From JBBKXJ01 sp037969395 (GTDB taxonomy: Bacteria > Pseudomonadota > Gammaproteobacteria > Pseudomonadales > JAUIET01), in contig JBBKXJ010000257.1 of NCBI GenBank assembly GCA_037969395.1, positions 1 to 64,000 on the forward strand: DNA of 64,000 nt, in the 5' to 3' direction. The notes under the pieces were generated by a model. The model had not been told where the DNA came from. It saw only the letters and a program-made list of their open reading frames with translations, and did not search any database. How positions within the stretch are numbered: the first letter of the stretch is position 1; each line of letters begins with the position of its first letter. The translations under genes were made by a program, and so were the position numbers. Positions 1-8,066 of the stretch are shown one piece after another.

Positions 1-1
1 G

Positions 2-1408
2 CTGCGTACCGTCGACCGCATGCGCGAAATGGTGCAGCTTGCCAGCGGTCTTGACGAACACAATACACTCACCGAAGAAACCATAGACCGTGCGCTCGGC
101 TGCCTGCAGCGCTTTGGTCAGCGGCTGACCGAAATCCCCGCTGGTAATGTGCGAGCGGTGGGTACAAATACCTTGCGTAAAGCGCGCAATTCCACCGAAT
201 TTCTCCGCCAGGCAGAGGCTGTGCTGGATCACCAGGTGGACATCATCTCCGGCTACGAAGAAGCACGACTGGTCTATCTGGGCGTTGCGCATAGCATTCA
301 AACCGACGCGCAAAAACGCCTGGTAATCGATATTGGCGGCGGTAGCACCGAGCTTATTGTAGGCGCAGGCTTTAAGCCGCAGCAGAAACAGAGCCTGTAT
401 ATGGGCTGTGTCAATATGAGCCGCAAGTTCTTCGCCGACGGCCGCATCACCAAAAAACGTATGCGCGCAGCGGAGTTATTTGCCTTGCGCGAGCTGGAAT
501 CACTGCGTACCAACTACAGCGGTGCCGGCTGGGAGGAAGCCATTGGCTCTTCCGGAACCATTCGCGCAATCAGCAATATTGTGCGTCAACAGGGCTGGCA
601 TGATCATATGATTACTGCTGAAGCGCTGGACAAACTAAGCACGCTGTTAATCGAGCTGGGCGACACTAATAAAATCAGGATGGATGGCGTGGAGCCGCTG
701 CGAGCCAGCGTGCTGCCGGGTGGCGTTGCCATTCTTATGGCGGCATTTAGCAGCTTGGCGATTAAGGAGATGATCACTTCAGACGGCGCTTTGCGCGAAG
801 GCTTGCTGTACGACATGCTGGGCCGAATCAGCAACGCGGATGTGCGCAATGAAACGGTGATTGATCTGGGCGAGCGTTTCCACGTGGGCTCGCTGCAGGT
901 TGAGCGGGTGAAGTCTTGCGCGCAGAATTTACATCGGCAGGTCGCCAAGCCCTGGCGACTGAGCGATTCCTACCACGAAAAACTGCTCACCTGGGCCGCC
1001 CATTTGCACGAGATCGGTCTCGACATCTCCCATGCCCAGTATCATCGGCACGGCGCCTATCTCATCCAACACGCTGACTTACCGGGTTTCTCCCGCCAGG
1101 AACAAACTACACTGGCCGCGCTGGTGCGCTCTCACCGTCGCAAATTTAATAAGGACCTGTTCGAGGCAATGCCCGACAAAACCGCCCGCAAAGCCAGGCG
1201 CCTGACGGTTTTGTTAAGGCTGGCCGTGTTGTTAAGCCGCTCTCGCTCCGATGCCGCCTGGCCCGAGCTGACCTTAAGCGCCGATGCCAGCAACCTGTCG
1301 CTGCAGTTCCCGCCAGGTTGGCTGGAAGAGCATCCTTTAACGCAGGCAGATCTGGAGCAGGAGACTGTCTATCTAAAGTCTGCGGGCTTCAAGCTCAGCA
1401 TCGAATAA
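2..1408 (+). CDS. ppx: Exopolyphosphatase Ppx, 5' end cut by window edge
   Basis: Ppx/GppA-type phosphatase that removes terminal phosphates from polyphosphate in the cytoplasm. The reading frame is open back to base 2, with Leu-Arg-Thr-Val-Asp-Arg before the first Met at base 20, so the true start lies left of the window. By comparison with usual Ppx lengths of about 500 residues, some 30-40 residues are missing. Visible motifs are the actin-like phosphate loop DIGGGSTEL, the second ATPase-fold segment GSSGTIRA, and a C-terminal HD-like helical region with HLHEIG. It ends about 30 bases before a methyltransferase gene and about 800 bases before phoB, so it opens the phosphate neighbourhood. 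GppA is the main alternative name, but the family is certain. Confidence 0.93.
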   Translation: MRTVDRMREMVQLASGLDEHNTLTEETIDRALGCLQRFGQRLTEIPAGNVRAVGTNTLRKARNSTEFLRQAEAVLDHQVDIISGYEEARLVYLGVAHSIQTDAQKRLVIDIGGGSTELIVGAGFKPQQKQSLYMGCVNMSRKFFADGRITKKRMRAAELFALRELESLRTNYSGAGWEEAIGSSGTIRAISNIVRQQGWHDHMITAEALDKLSTLLIELGDTNKIRMDGVEPLRASVLPGGVAILMAAFSSLAIKEMITSDGALREGLLYDMLGRISNADVRNETVIDLGERFHVGSLQVERVKSCAQNLHRQVAKPWRLSDSYHEKLLTWAAHLHEIGLDISHAQYHRHGAYLIQHADLPGFSRQEQTTLAALVRSHRRKFNKDLFEAMPDKTARKARRLTVLLRLAVLLSRSRSDAAWPELTLSADASNLSLQFPPGWLEEHPLTQADLEQETVYLKSAGFKLSIE

Positions 1409-1436
1409 CATTTACATCTCCATAAGGATAGTAACG

Positions 1437-2078
1437 GTGAATCTAAACGAGTCCGGCATTCAAATACCCAAGCACATAAACGACGTGTATGGCGTCTACA
1501 CGTTAAAGAAAAAACACAAGCTGGTGAAGCGTCTGCGCAAACAAGCAGAGCCAAGCATACATGGCACCAAGGTGTGGGACTCAAGCTATCTGGTCATGGA
1601 TTATCTCGAGCGCAATCCACTCACAGCGGGCAGCAGAGTCATGGACCTGGGCTGCGGCTGGGGAGCGCTGTCAATCTACTGCGCGGTGCGCCAACAGGCG
1701 AAAGTCACGGCCGTGGATGCCGACGAAAACGTGTTCCCTTATCTCAAGGTGCAGGCTGCGTTAAACGACATTAAGTTAAAAACAAAGTGCAAGAAGTTTC
1801 ATAAAATTTCCCGCAACACGCTGGCAAAACACAATGTGGTGCTTGGCAGCGACATTTGCTTTTGGGAGAACATGGTGGCATCGCTTTATAAAACCATAAA
1901 AAAATCGCTGCAGGCTGGTGTGCATGAGATCATCATTGCCGACCCGGGCCGCGATCCTTTTTTGCGGTTGGCAAAGAAATGCAAGAACAAGTTCGATGCC
2001 GAACTGATTGAACACAACACCAGCTACCCGGCGGCTGTTGATGGTTATTTGCTTATTATATCGAACCCAAACAATTAG
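1437..2078 (+). CDS. Class I SAM-dependent methyltransferase
   Basis: Predicted 213-residue methyltransferase starting at GTG 1437, with AAGGA upstream at about 1422. The SAM-binding motif I VMDLGCGWGAL sits near residues 67-77, followed by an acidic motif II (VDADE). The N-terminal half is Lys/Arg-rich (LKKKHKLVKRLRKQ), which could contact a protein or nucleic acid substrate. The layout resembles small protein-lysine or PrmA-like methyltransferases, but the substrate cannot be read from the sequence. It lies between ppx and phoB on the same strand, about 120 bases before phoB. Its placement suggests co-transcription with ppx, not a known role in phosphate control. Confidence 0.8.
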   Translation: MNLNESGIQIPKHINDVYGVYTLKKKHKLVKRLRKQAEPSIHGTKVWDSSYLVMDYLERNPLTAGSRVMDLGCGWGALSIYCAVRQQAKVTAVDADENVFPYLKVQAALNDIKLKTKCKKFHKISRNTLAKHNVVLGSDICFWENMVASLYKTIKKSLQAGVHEIIIADPGRDPFLRLAKKCKNKFDAELIEHNTSYPAAVDGYLLIISNPNN

Positions 2079-2199
2079 TAGCGGTAAAGTGCGCCGTGCG
2101 TGCGCTGCGACCTGGGGTAGCGACAACACCACACTGCGACTGCTATTGCGCTAGCGTATATTAGTAAAATAGCTGTCACCTGACGCAGGCGAAGCAATT

Positions 2200-2886
2200 A
2201 TGACGACAATACTCGTTGTTGATGACGAACCGGCTATCCGCGAGATGATGCAACTCGCGCTCGAACGGGCGGACTATAGCGTGCGGCTGGCAGATAGCGC
2301 GTTAGAGGCCAAAAGCTGCATCGCGCTGGAACGCCCCGACCTGATTCTGCTGGACTGGATGATGCCCGGCCAATCCGGGTTTGATCTTGCCCGTTCGCTG
2401 CGCAAAGACTCCTCCACTCGCGATATTCCCATCATCATGCTTACGGCGCGCGCAGAGGAGTCCGACAAGGTGGCTGCACTGCAATCTGCCGCCGATGACT
2501 ACGTCGCCAAACCGTTTTCATTTGTCGAACTGCAGGCGCGCATAACAGCGGTACTGCGCCGCACCACAGAGCCGGGTTCGGACGAGCTTATAGAAGTTGA
2601 TACAGTTAGCCTCAACCCGCAAACCCATAGAGTCAGCGTCAACGGCGAACCGCTGGTGCTGGCCCCAATGGAGTTTCAGCTACTACTGTTTTTTATGAGT
2701 CATCAGGAGCGCGTATATAGCCGGCAGCAGCTGCTTGACCTGGTGTGGGGTATCGACTCCTATGTAGAAGAGCGCACTGTGGATGTGCAGATCCGACGCT
2801 TGCGGCGCATGCTGGAGGCCAGCGGTCACGATCGCCTCATTCAAACCGTACGCGGCAGTGGTTACCGCTTTTCGACGCGAAGCTAG
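2200..2886 (+). CDS. phoB: Phosphate regulon response regulator PhoB
   Basis: OmpR/PhoB-type response regulator of 228 residues, the usual length. The receiver domain shows the acidic pair Asp8-Asp9, phosphoacceptor Asp52 in LLDWMMPG, Thr82 and Lys104 before PF. The C-terminal winged helix includes SRQQLLDLVWG and VDVQIRRLRR, and ends in VRGSGYRFS, typical of PhoB. The gene is followed by phoR with about 18 bases between them, so the two should be one operon. Upstream there is a single Pho-box-like half-site CTGTCAC at 2173-2179, but no second half-site at the standard 11-base period. Autoregulation is therefore not demonstrated by the sequence. Confidence 0.94.
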   Translation: MTTILVVDDEPAIREMMQLALERADYSVRLADSALEAKSCIALERPDLILLDWMMPGQSGFDLARSLRKDSSTRDIPIIMLTARAEESDKVAALQSAADDYVAKPFSFVELQARITAVLRRTTEPGSDELIEVDTVSLNPQTHRVSVNGEPLVLAPMEFQLLLFFMSHQERVYSRQQLLDLVWGIDSYVEERTVDVQIRRLRRMLEASGHDRLIQTVRGSGYRFSTRS

Positions 2887-2904
2887 TACCCCTTTAAGGT
2901 GATA

Positions 2905-4233
2905 TTGCCATCCCACTGGAAAGAAGAGATATTCCTGTGCCTGTGGATCATCGGCACAACCAGCGCCGCCGGAGCATTGGTCGGCTGGCCGCTGCAAGGT
3001 CTGCTGCTGGGTCTCATCACCTATCTTAGCTGGCATGCCTGGCATATCAGGCAACTGTCGTACTGGCTCAAAACCGACGCTCAGCACACACCCGCCACCG
3101 TCGGCCTGTGGAAAGGAGTTGTTGCGGAGATACAGCAACTGCGCGGCGTCAGACTGTCGCGCGAAAATAATCTAACAGTTTCGCTAAGCAGCTTCAGGGC
3201 AGCAGTAATTGCGCTTCCCGACGCCGTTGTTATGTTCGATCAGAACGAAATTATCGAATGGTGTAATCCCGCTGCCGAGCGCCTGCTGGGCATCAGTAAC
3301 ATTGGCGCAGTGGGTCAGCCGCTATTGCAAAAAATCAATGAGCCGATGCTAGCCGAGTATCTCGCCAGTAAGGACTTCGGTCGCCCACTAATATTTTCTG
3401 CCCCGGAGACTAAAACAAGCACCTTGTCGCTGCAGGTTGCCGGCCTTGCCTCACCGCAGCGACAGATGCTGGTGATCAGTGACATTACCGATCAGCACAA
3501 TCTCAACGAAGCCAAACGAGACTTCGTTGCTAACGTCTCGCATGAGCTGCGCACGCCGCTGACGGTTATCATCGGCTTACTTGAACAATCGGCACTGGGC
3601 GAACTGGACGCAAACACACAACGGCGTATCACCACAATGATGCAACAGCAGGCGACGCGCATGTGTAATTTGGTTAGCGACCTATTAACATTAGCGCGGT
3701 TGGAAGCCAAGGACGCTGCGCTGCGCGACCAATTCGTCGCAATGCCCGAGCTGCTGGCAGACATTGTGGAGGAAGCGCGCACGCTAAGCGCTGGCACGGG
3801 CCATGTGTTGCAGCTGCATGTACATTCGACACTTGGGTTACGTGGCAACCCCATTGAGTTACGCGCGGCCCTTACCAACCTTATCACTAACGCAATCAAG
3901 CATACGCTCGATCATTCAGAAGTGGATATTCGCTGGCAAGTCGACTCCGACGGTGCTCACCTTGAAGTGCACGATAACGGCGGCGGCATACCCGCACGGC
4001 ATATACCCCGATTGACCGAGCGCCTGTATCGCGTTGATGCCAGCCGATCACGCGATACCGGAGGCACCGGTTTGGGACTAGCCATTGTCAAGCATGCGCT
4101 CGACCAACATGATGCCGAACTGGAAATCGCCAGTACCGAGGGAAGTGGCACCACCTTTAGTTGTCACTTCCCCCCGCATCGCGTTTCCGAAGCTACCGAA
4201 GGGGAAGAACCCGAAGGGTTCAGATCGCTTTAA
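2905..4233 (+). CDS. phoR: Phosphate regulon sensor histidine kinase PhoR
   Basis: Membrane-anchored histidine kinase that phosphorylates PhoB under phosphate starvation. Two hydrophobic segments near residues 8-45 are followed by a PAS domain (about 95-190), a HisKA domain with His213 in SHELRTPL, and a HATPase domain with Asp357 in DNGGGI and the G2 box GGTGLGLA near 386-393. I prefer the TTG start at 2905 because AAGGTGA at 2896-2902 is correctly spaced for it; GTG at 2899 in the same frame overlaps that site and would add two residues. There is no large periplasmic domain, as is normal for PhoR. A hairpin overlaps the stop codon. Confidence 0.93.
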   Translation: MPSHWKEEIFLCLWIIGTTSAAGALVGWPLQGLLLGLITYLSWHAWHIRQLSYWLKTDAQHTPATVGLWKGVVAEIQQLRGVRLSRENNLTVSLSSFRAAVIALPDAVVMFDQNEIIEWCNPAAERLLGISNIGAVGQPLLQKINEPMLAEYLASKDFGRPLIFSAPETKTSTLSLQVAGLASPQRQMLVISDITDQHNLNEAKRDFVANVSHELRTPLTVIIGLLEQSALGELDANTQRRITTMMQQQATRMCNLVSDLLTLARLEAKDAALRDQFVAMPELLADIVEEARTLSAGTGHVLQLHVHSTLGLRGNPIELRAALTNLITNAIKHTLDHSEVDIRWQVDSDGAHLEVHDNGGGIPARHIPRLTERLYRVDASRSRDTGGTGLGLAIVKHALDQHDAELEIASTEGSGTTFSCHFPPHRVSEATEGEEPEGFRSL

Positions 4234-4277
4234 TTTTACCCAGCGGAGGTCTTGGCAAAACTCCACTGGGTAAAATT
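4232..4277. terminator. Inverted repeat at phoR 3' end, possible bidirectional terminator
   Basis: The arms ATTTTACCCAG (4233-4243) and CTGGGTAAAAT (4266-4276) are perfect complements. They extend inward past one mismatch through GGAG/CTCC and outward by one A-T pair, around a 12-base loop. The hairpin begins in the phoR stop codon and lies between the convergent phoR and oxidoreductase genes. It lacks a clean run of T after the stem on either strand, so termination is an inference from position and stem strength. Confidence 0.5.
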
Positions 4278-4302
4278 TAAGAGATCTCACCCCTGCCCAC
4301 GG

Positions 4303-5412
4303 TTAATTGATGGTTATTATAACTTTGCCCCGCGCTCGTCCCGTTTCAAGATAGCGGATAGCGTCGGCGCTCTCGCTCAACTGGTAGCGTTTGTCTATCA
4401 CCGGCTTCACTTTGCCCTGTTGCATAAGATCTCCGAGTATAACCAGGTCTTCCCTATTCAACTGGGCCAGTAGATCGACGAAACTTTGACTTACAAACGG
4501 TGACCATATGAGTCCCTGAATCAACGGCACGAACGGCTCAACCCACTGGCCGTCGTCAAGCCCCGCCCCCCCACTCATGACCAATATGCCTTCGGGTTTC
4601 AGCACACGTCTGTATTCTGCCAGCGTGTGGTTGCCAACAAGATCGAAAATTACATCATAGCGTTGCTCGCCTTTAGTGAAATCCTCTCGAGTGTAGTCGA
4701 CCATATGATCCGCCCCAATTGAGCCGACCATAGCGTGATTTCTGCCACTGCTTACACCGGTCACCTCGGCACCCATTGATTTAGCGATCTGCACGGCAAA
4801 TGTACCTACGCCGCCAGACGCGCCGTTAATCAACAGCTTTTGCCCTGGCTGAAGCTTGCCCTTGTCGCGCAGACCCTGCAAAGCGGTGAGTGCTGCCACC
4901 GGTACGGAAGCCGCTTGCTCATGCGTCACGCCCACCGGCTTCAGAGCGATTGCACCATCTTCTGCAGCCACAATATATTCGGCCAGGGTTCCTGAGTTTC
5001 CGCCGAACACCTGATCACCCGGCTTGAAACGCACGACTTTTTTGCCAACCGCTGTTATCGTGCCGGCATAGTCGGTACCCAGTAGCCGTATATCTTCAGG
5101 TTTGCGCAGGCCGGAAAACAAACGAACGATGTACGGCTTGCCGCGCATGAAATGCCAGTCGAGTGGATTAACGGCAGCCGCGCGAATCTTTACCAACACC
5201 TCATCGTCCGCTGGCGTCGGCTTGGCAATCGTCTCGATCTTGAGCACATCAGGAGAGCCATAATCGCAATTTACAATGGCTTGCATACTGTCGCCCTGGA
5301 TTGCACTGATGTCTTCGCAAGCGTTGTCCGATCGCCAATAAGCGACAATCAACGCTAACAGCGCGACTGCAAATAAGCCGGTAATGATCCATACGATACG
5401 CTTGAGTAGCAT
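4303..5412 (-). CDS. Membrane-anchored MDR-family NAD(P)-dependent alcohol dehydrogenase/quinone oxidoreductase
   Basis: Medium-chain dehydrogenase/reductase of 369 residues. Residues 1-26 form a hydrophobic N-terminal segment after MLLKR that probably anchors the enzyme in the inner membrane. The GroES-like substrate domain follows, with VNPLDWHFMRG near 81-91, then a Rossmann domain with the dinucleotide motif NGASGGVG at 196-203. No structural zinc cluster is visible, which fits the quinone-oxidoreductase branch. The substrate is unknown. The gene is divergent from the lipoprotein-GntR-ABC operon with about 120 bases between the two starts, so their promoters may share control elements. 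Confidence 0.85.
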   Translation of the reverse strand: MLLKRIVWIITGLFAVALLALIVAYWRSDNACEDISAIQGDSMQAIVNCDYGSPDVLKIETIAKPTPADDEVLVKIRAAAVNPLDWHFMRGKPYIVRLFSGLRKPEDIRLLGTDYAGTITAVGKKVVRFKPGDQVFGGNSGTLAEYIVAAEDGAIALKPVGVTHEQAASVPVAALTALQGLRDKGKLQPGQKLLINGASGGVGTFAVQIAKSMGAEVTGVSSGRNHAMVGSIGADHMVDYTREDFTKGEQRYDVIFDLVGNHTLAEYRRVLKPEGILVMSGGAGLDDGQWVEPFVPLIQGLIWSPFVSQSFVDLLAQLNREDLVILGDLMQQGKVKPVIDKRYQLSESADAIRYLETGRARGKVIITIN

Positions 5413-5454
5413 TATCCCGTCTCCAAATTCTCAAAAATTGTCGTTAAAAATAGC

Positions 5455-5482
5455 TTGCCAAACCAGCAATAGGTGTTATGGT
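5455..5482 (+). promoter_or_regulatory. Candidate sigma-70 promoter of the lipoprotein-GntR-ABC operon
   Basis: TTGCCA at 5455-5460 matches the -35 consensus at five of six bases. After a 16-base spacer, TATGGT at 5477-5482 matches the -10 consensus at four of six. The lipoprotein start codon follows about 50 bases later. The -10 element lies inside a perfect inverted repeat at 5472-5495. Confidence 0.45.
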
Positions 5483-5495
5483 ACTGCATAACACC
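5472..5495. promoter_or_regulatory. Perfect 9-bp inverted repeat, probable GntR operator
   Basis: GGTGTTATG (5472-5480) and CATAACACC (5487-5495) are exact reverse complements separated by six bases. The dyad covers the predicted -10 box of the operon whose second gene encodes a YtrA-type GntR regulator. Repressors of this subfamily usually bind such dyads at their own promoters, so autorepression is the natural reading. The binding itself is inferred. Confidence 0.55.
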
Positions 5496-5534
5496 ATATC
5501 GCGTCAAGCGGACACGACAACACGAGGTAGCACA

Positions 5535-5882
5535 ATGAAAGCTCTCATTACCACATCACTATTTTTTCTGCTGGCAGGCTGCGCGTTCGTTTCGGATTAC
5601 GAGCGGACCGTCGATGATTATTCGCTGGCAGCGCCGAACGTAGAACTGGGCATGACCCGGCAACGCGTCGTGGAAATACTCGCTCCAAGCCAGCGTCGGC
5701 TTGGCAATACTGAAGTAAAACAAGCCGACAAATATGCCAGGGATGGTGTTAACGTTGAGATACTGTACTTCAGAAGCGGTTGGCAAAGTGACGGTTTCAC
5801 AACCAACGATGAATTTACGCCTTATATCTTCAATAATGGCAAACTGGTGGCGATTGGATGGGCAACTGTTCGCGATGTCTAG
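5535..5882 (+). CDS. Small lipoprotein with a BamE/SmpA-like motif
   Basis: A 115-residue lipoprotein. I chose ATG 5535 over the in-frame ATG 5478 because GAGGT lies just upstream and the result is a lipoprotein signal peptide with lipobox LAGC and Cys16 as the lipidated residue. The mature part contains LGMTRQRVVEIL, which resembles the GMT-x-V-x-x-L segment of BamE/SmpA and related small beta-rich lipoproteins. Residue +2 after the Cys is Ala, so outer-membrane sorting is expected. It is the first gene of an operon with a GntR regulator and a two-gene ABC transporter. Its function there is unknown. Confidence 0.78.
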   Translation: MKALITTSLFFLLAGCAFVSDYERTVDDYSLAAPNVELGMTRQRVVEILAPSQRRLGNTEVKQADKYARDGVNVEILYFRSGWQSDGFTTNDEFTPYIFNNGKLVAIGWATVRDV

Positions 5883-5953
5883 ACACCATTACCCTCCGGC
5901 TACCGACCGATGCCTTATCCGGTTCAACTATCTGACGCTGCAAGGAGCATGAG

Positions 5954-6319
5954 ATGGCGGATAATTGGAACGACGATCAACCCATTTACAAGCAGCTTAG
6001 AGAGAGAGTGGCGGCCCAGATTATGAATGGGGCGTTTGAAGAAGGCGAGCCAATTTCATCGGTGCGGCAAGTCTCGGCTGAATTGAAGATTAATCATTTA
6101 ACGGTTGCTAAAGCCTATCAGGAACTGGTCGACGAGGGGGTGCTGGAAATGAAAAGAGGAAGAGGCATGTTCGTGGTAGACGGCGCCAGCGATAAGTTAC
6201 GCGCTGACGAACGCAATAAGTTTATATCCGAAGAACTGCCGGCTCTGCAACATCGCTTATCGCATTTGAACATTTCAATAAGTGAGTTTATCAAGTTGCT
6301 TAAATCGGGAGGCAAATAA
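5954..6319 (+). CDS. YtrA-subfamily GntR transcriptional regulator
   Basis: A 121-residue regulator with an N-terminal GntR winged helix: YKQLRERVAAQI, SSVRQVSAEL, HLTVAKAYQELVDEGVLE and RGRGMFV. The tail after residue 75 is a short helical region, too small for an effector-binding domain, which is the mark of the YtrA subfamily. Members typically sit in front of ABC transporter genes and repress their own operon, often responding to envelope stress or antibiotics. AAGGAG is well placed before ATG 5954. The ABC ATPase start lies one base after its stop codon, so the genes are translationally linked. Confidence 0.9.
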   Translation: MADNWNDDQPIYKQLRERVAAQIMNGAFEEGEPISSVRQVSAELKINHLTVAKAYQELVDEGVLEMKRGRGMFVVDGASDKLRADERNKFISEELPALQHRLSHLNISISEFIKLLKSGGK

Positions 6320-6320
6320 A

Positions 6321-7166
6321 ATGAGTACCGTTATTAGCGCGCGAGGGCTTAGCAAGCGTTATGGAGACTTCCGAGCGCTGGATGACGTAACGCTAAACGT
6401 TTCAGCCGGCAGGATTGTCGGCTTGATCGGGCCGAATGGAGCAGGTAAAACCACGGCGCTGCGGTGTTTGTTGGGGCTCTCCACCTTTGAAGGAGAATTA
6501 TCTGTGCTGGGTAAAGATCCCGGACACGATCGCGTCAGTTTGTTGCAGGATATTGCCTACATCGCCGACACCGCCGTACTACCCAGCTGGATTAAAGTCG
6601 AGCAACTGTTGCAGTACATGCAGGCGGTGCATCCGCGGTTCAGTCGGACAAAGGCGCAATCGTTTTTAGACGAGACAGAGATCAAAGCCAGCCACAAAGT
6701 GCAGCAGTTGTCGAAGGGCATGATTACCCAGCTGCATCTGGCGCTGACAATTTCCATCGATGCCCGGCTGTTGGTGCTGGATGAACCAACCCTGGGGTTG
6801 GATATTCTGTTTCGAAAACGTTTTTATGAACAGTTGTTAAACGATTACTTTGATACCGACCGTACTATCATCATAACGACTCACCAGGTCGAAGAGGTTG
6901 AACAGTTATTGACTGATCTTATTTTTATCAAGCAGGGAAAGATCATACTTGATACTGACATGGAAGCGATGACCGCAAGATTTATTGAAATAGAAGTGCG
7001 CAACGAAAACCTCGAACAAGCGCGCGCACTTAAGCCGATAAGCGAACGGACCGCCTTGGGAGGCACCGTTATGATGTTTGAGAACATTCAAGCAGATCAA
7101 ATCGCCCCCTTCGGAAAGTCGCGAATTCCCAGTGTGGCGGATCTGTTTGTCGCAAAGATGGCTTAA
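6321..7166 (+). CDS. ABC transporter ATP-binding protein
   Basis: A 281-residue ABC ATPase. Walker A is GPNGAGKT at residues 37-44, the signature is the degenerate LSKGM in place of LSGGQ, Walker B is LLVLDEPTLGLD, and the switch His lies in TTHQVEEVEQ. The start at ATG 6321 is supported by GGAGG at 6308 and by the family's usual N-terminus; an upstream in-frame ATG at 6282 would lie inside the GntR gene. It pairs with the permease 37 bases downstream to form an ABC-2 type exporter, as in Ytr-like systems. The substrate cannot be inferred. Confidence 0.92.
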   Translation: MSTVISARGLSKRYGDFRALDDVTLNVSAGRIVGLIGPNGAGKTTALRCLLGLSTFEGELSVLGKDPGHDRVSLLQDIAYIADTAVLPSWIKVEQLLQYMQAVHPRFSRTKAQSFLDETEIKASHKVQQLSKGMITQLHLALTISIDARLLVLDEPTLGLDILFRKRFYEQLLNDYFDTDRTIIITTHQVEEVEQLLTDLIFIKQGKIILDTDMEAMTARFIEIEVRNENLEQARALKPISERTALGGTVMMFENIQADQIAPFGKSRIPSVADLFVAKMA

Positions 7167-7203
7167 AACTAACCGCTATTGCAAAAATGAAAGGTGGAAT
7201 ATT

Positions 7204-8025
7204 ATGAATAGTATCGTTGCTGGTGTTAAACGTGAGTATTGGGAGCACCGCAATATTATTGTTGGCTTACCGCTAGTCATAAGCGCTTTGTTTATCATCG
7301 CGACCATCTTCTCCCTGTTAGTGATGACATATTATGCAGCAGAGAGCGACGGCGAAAAGATTGCGGCATTCGATGTGATGGCCACATTTATTGGCGCAGC
7401 CTGGCTGGCCGGTTTCTACTATTTACTGCCGTGCCTGCACGCTGACCGCAAGGACAAAAGCATACTGTTCTGGAAATCACTGCCCGTGTCGGAAACTCAG
7501 ACTGTACTGACAAAATTTTTGCTTGCCGGACTCGGGTTTGTCGCAGTATCAATTATGTTTGCCTGGCTGACCTGCGTCGTTTTTTATATCATGGATATGA
7601 TCGCTATTGGTCTGGGAGCCGGCAAGGCATGGCAGCATTCCGGTTTGGAATTAAGCGTGGCCGGGTTTTTGGTGTGGCCGTTAGCCAGCCTGCTTAGGGG
7701 TCTTATTTTGGGGGCGCCGCTGTTTGCCTACGCGCTGATGGTCTCAGCCGCCGCCAGGAGATCACCGTTTATGTTACTCATTCTTCCCCCGGTAGTGTTA
7801 ATGATATTGGAGGGAATAGTGTTTGAAACCAGCCACATACTCGGCTTTATCGCTGGGCACGCCCCGTTTAGCATCTTTGAGCCAATAAAAAACGGTGCCA
7901 GTGTGAGCGAATTTCTGCACTACAATTTCGTCGAAAATGGTCTCGGCGTGTTGCTTGGTCTTATTATTGCTGCGGTATTTATAGCAATTGCGATCTGGTA
8001 CAGGAACAACAAGTTCGAAATCTAG
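7204..8025 (+). CDS. ABC-2 type permease
   Basis: A 273-residue integral membrane protein with about six hydrophobic segments, near residues 18-45, 62-82, 103-130, 150-180, 190-212 and 245-266. The cytoplasmic N-terminus VKREYWEHR and the segment DRKDKSILFWKSLPVSE are typical of ABC-2 permeases of the YtrC/D and bacitracin-export kind. ATG 7204 is preceded by AAGGTGG. It ends the four-gene operon lipoprotein-GntR-ATPase-permease. Arms GGAGTAG (8025-8031) and CTACTCC (8067-8073) link its stop to that of the convergent corC gene and may form a weak hairpin. Confidence 0.88.
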   Translation: MNSIVAGVKREYWEHRNIIVGLPLVISALFIIATIFSLLVMTYYAAESDGEKIAAFDVMATFIGAAWLAGFYYLLPCLHADRKDKSILFWKSLPVSETQTVLTKFLLAGLGFVAVSIMFAWLTCVVFYIMDMIAIGLGAGKAWQHSGLELSVAGFLVWPLASLLRGLILGAPLFAYALMVSAAARRSPFMLLILPPVVLMILEGIVFETSHILGFIAGHAPFSIFEPIKNGASVSEFLHYNFVENGLGVLLGLIIAAVFIAIAIWYRNNKFEI

Positions 8026-8066
8026 GAGTAGCAGAACGGGTCTGCCCCCATTTAGGGCTTGTCGTC

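Noticed and set aside
2162..2179. Pho box before phoB
   Set aside because: Only one half-site (CTGTCAC) is good; the position 11 bases upstream matches poorly, so a functional box is not supported.
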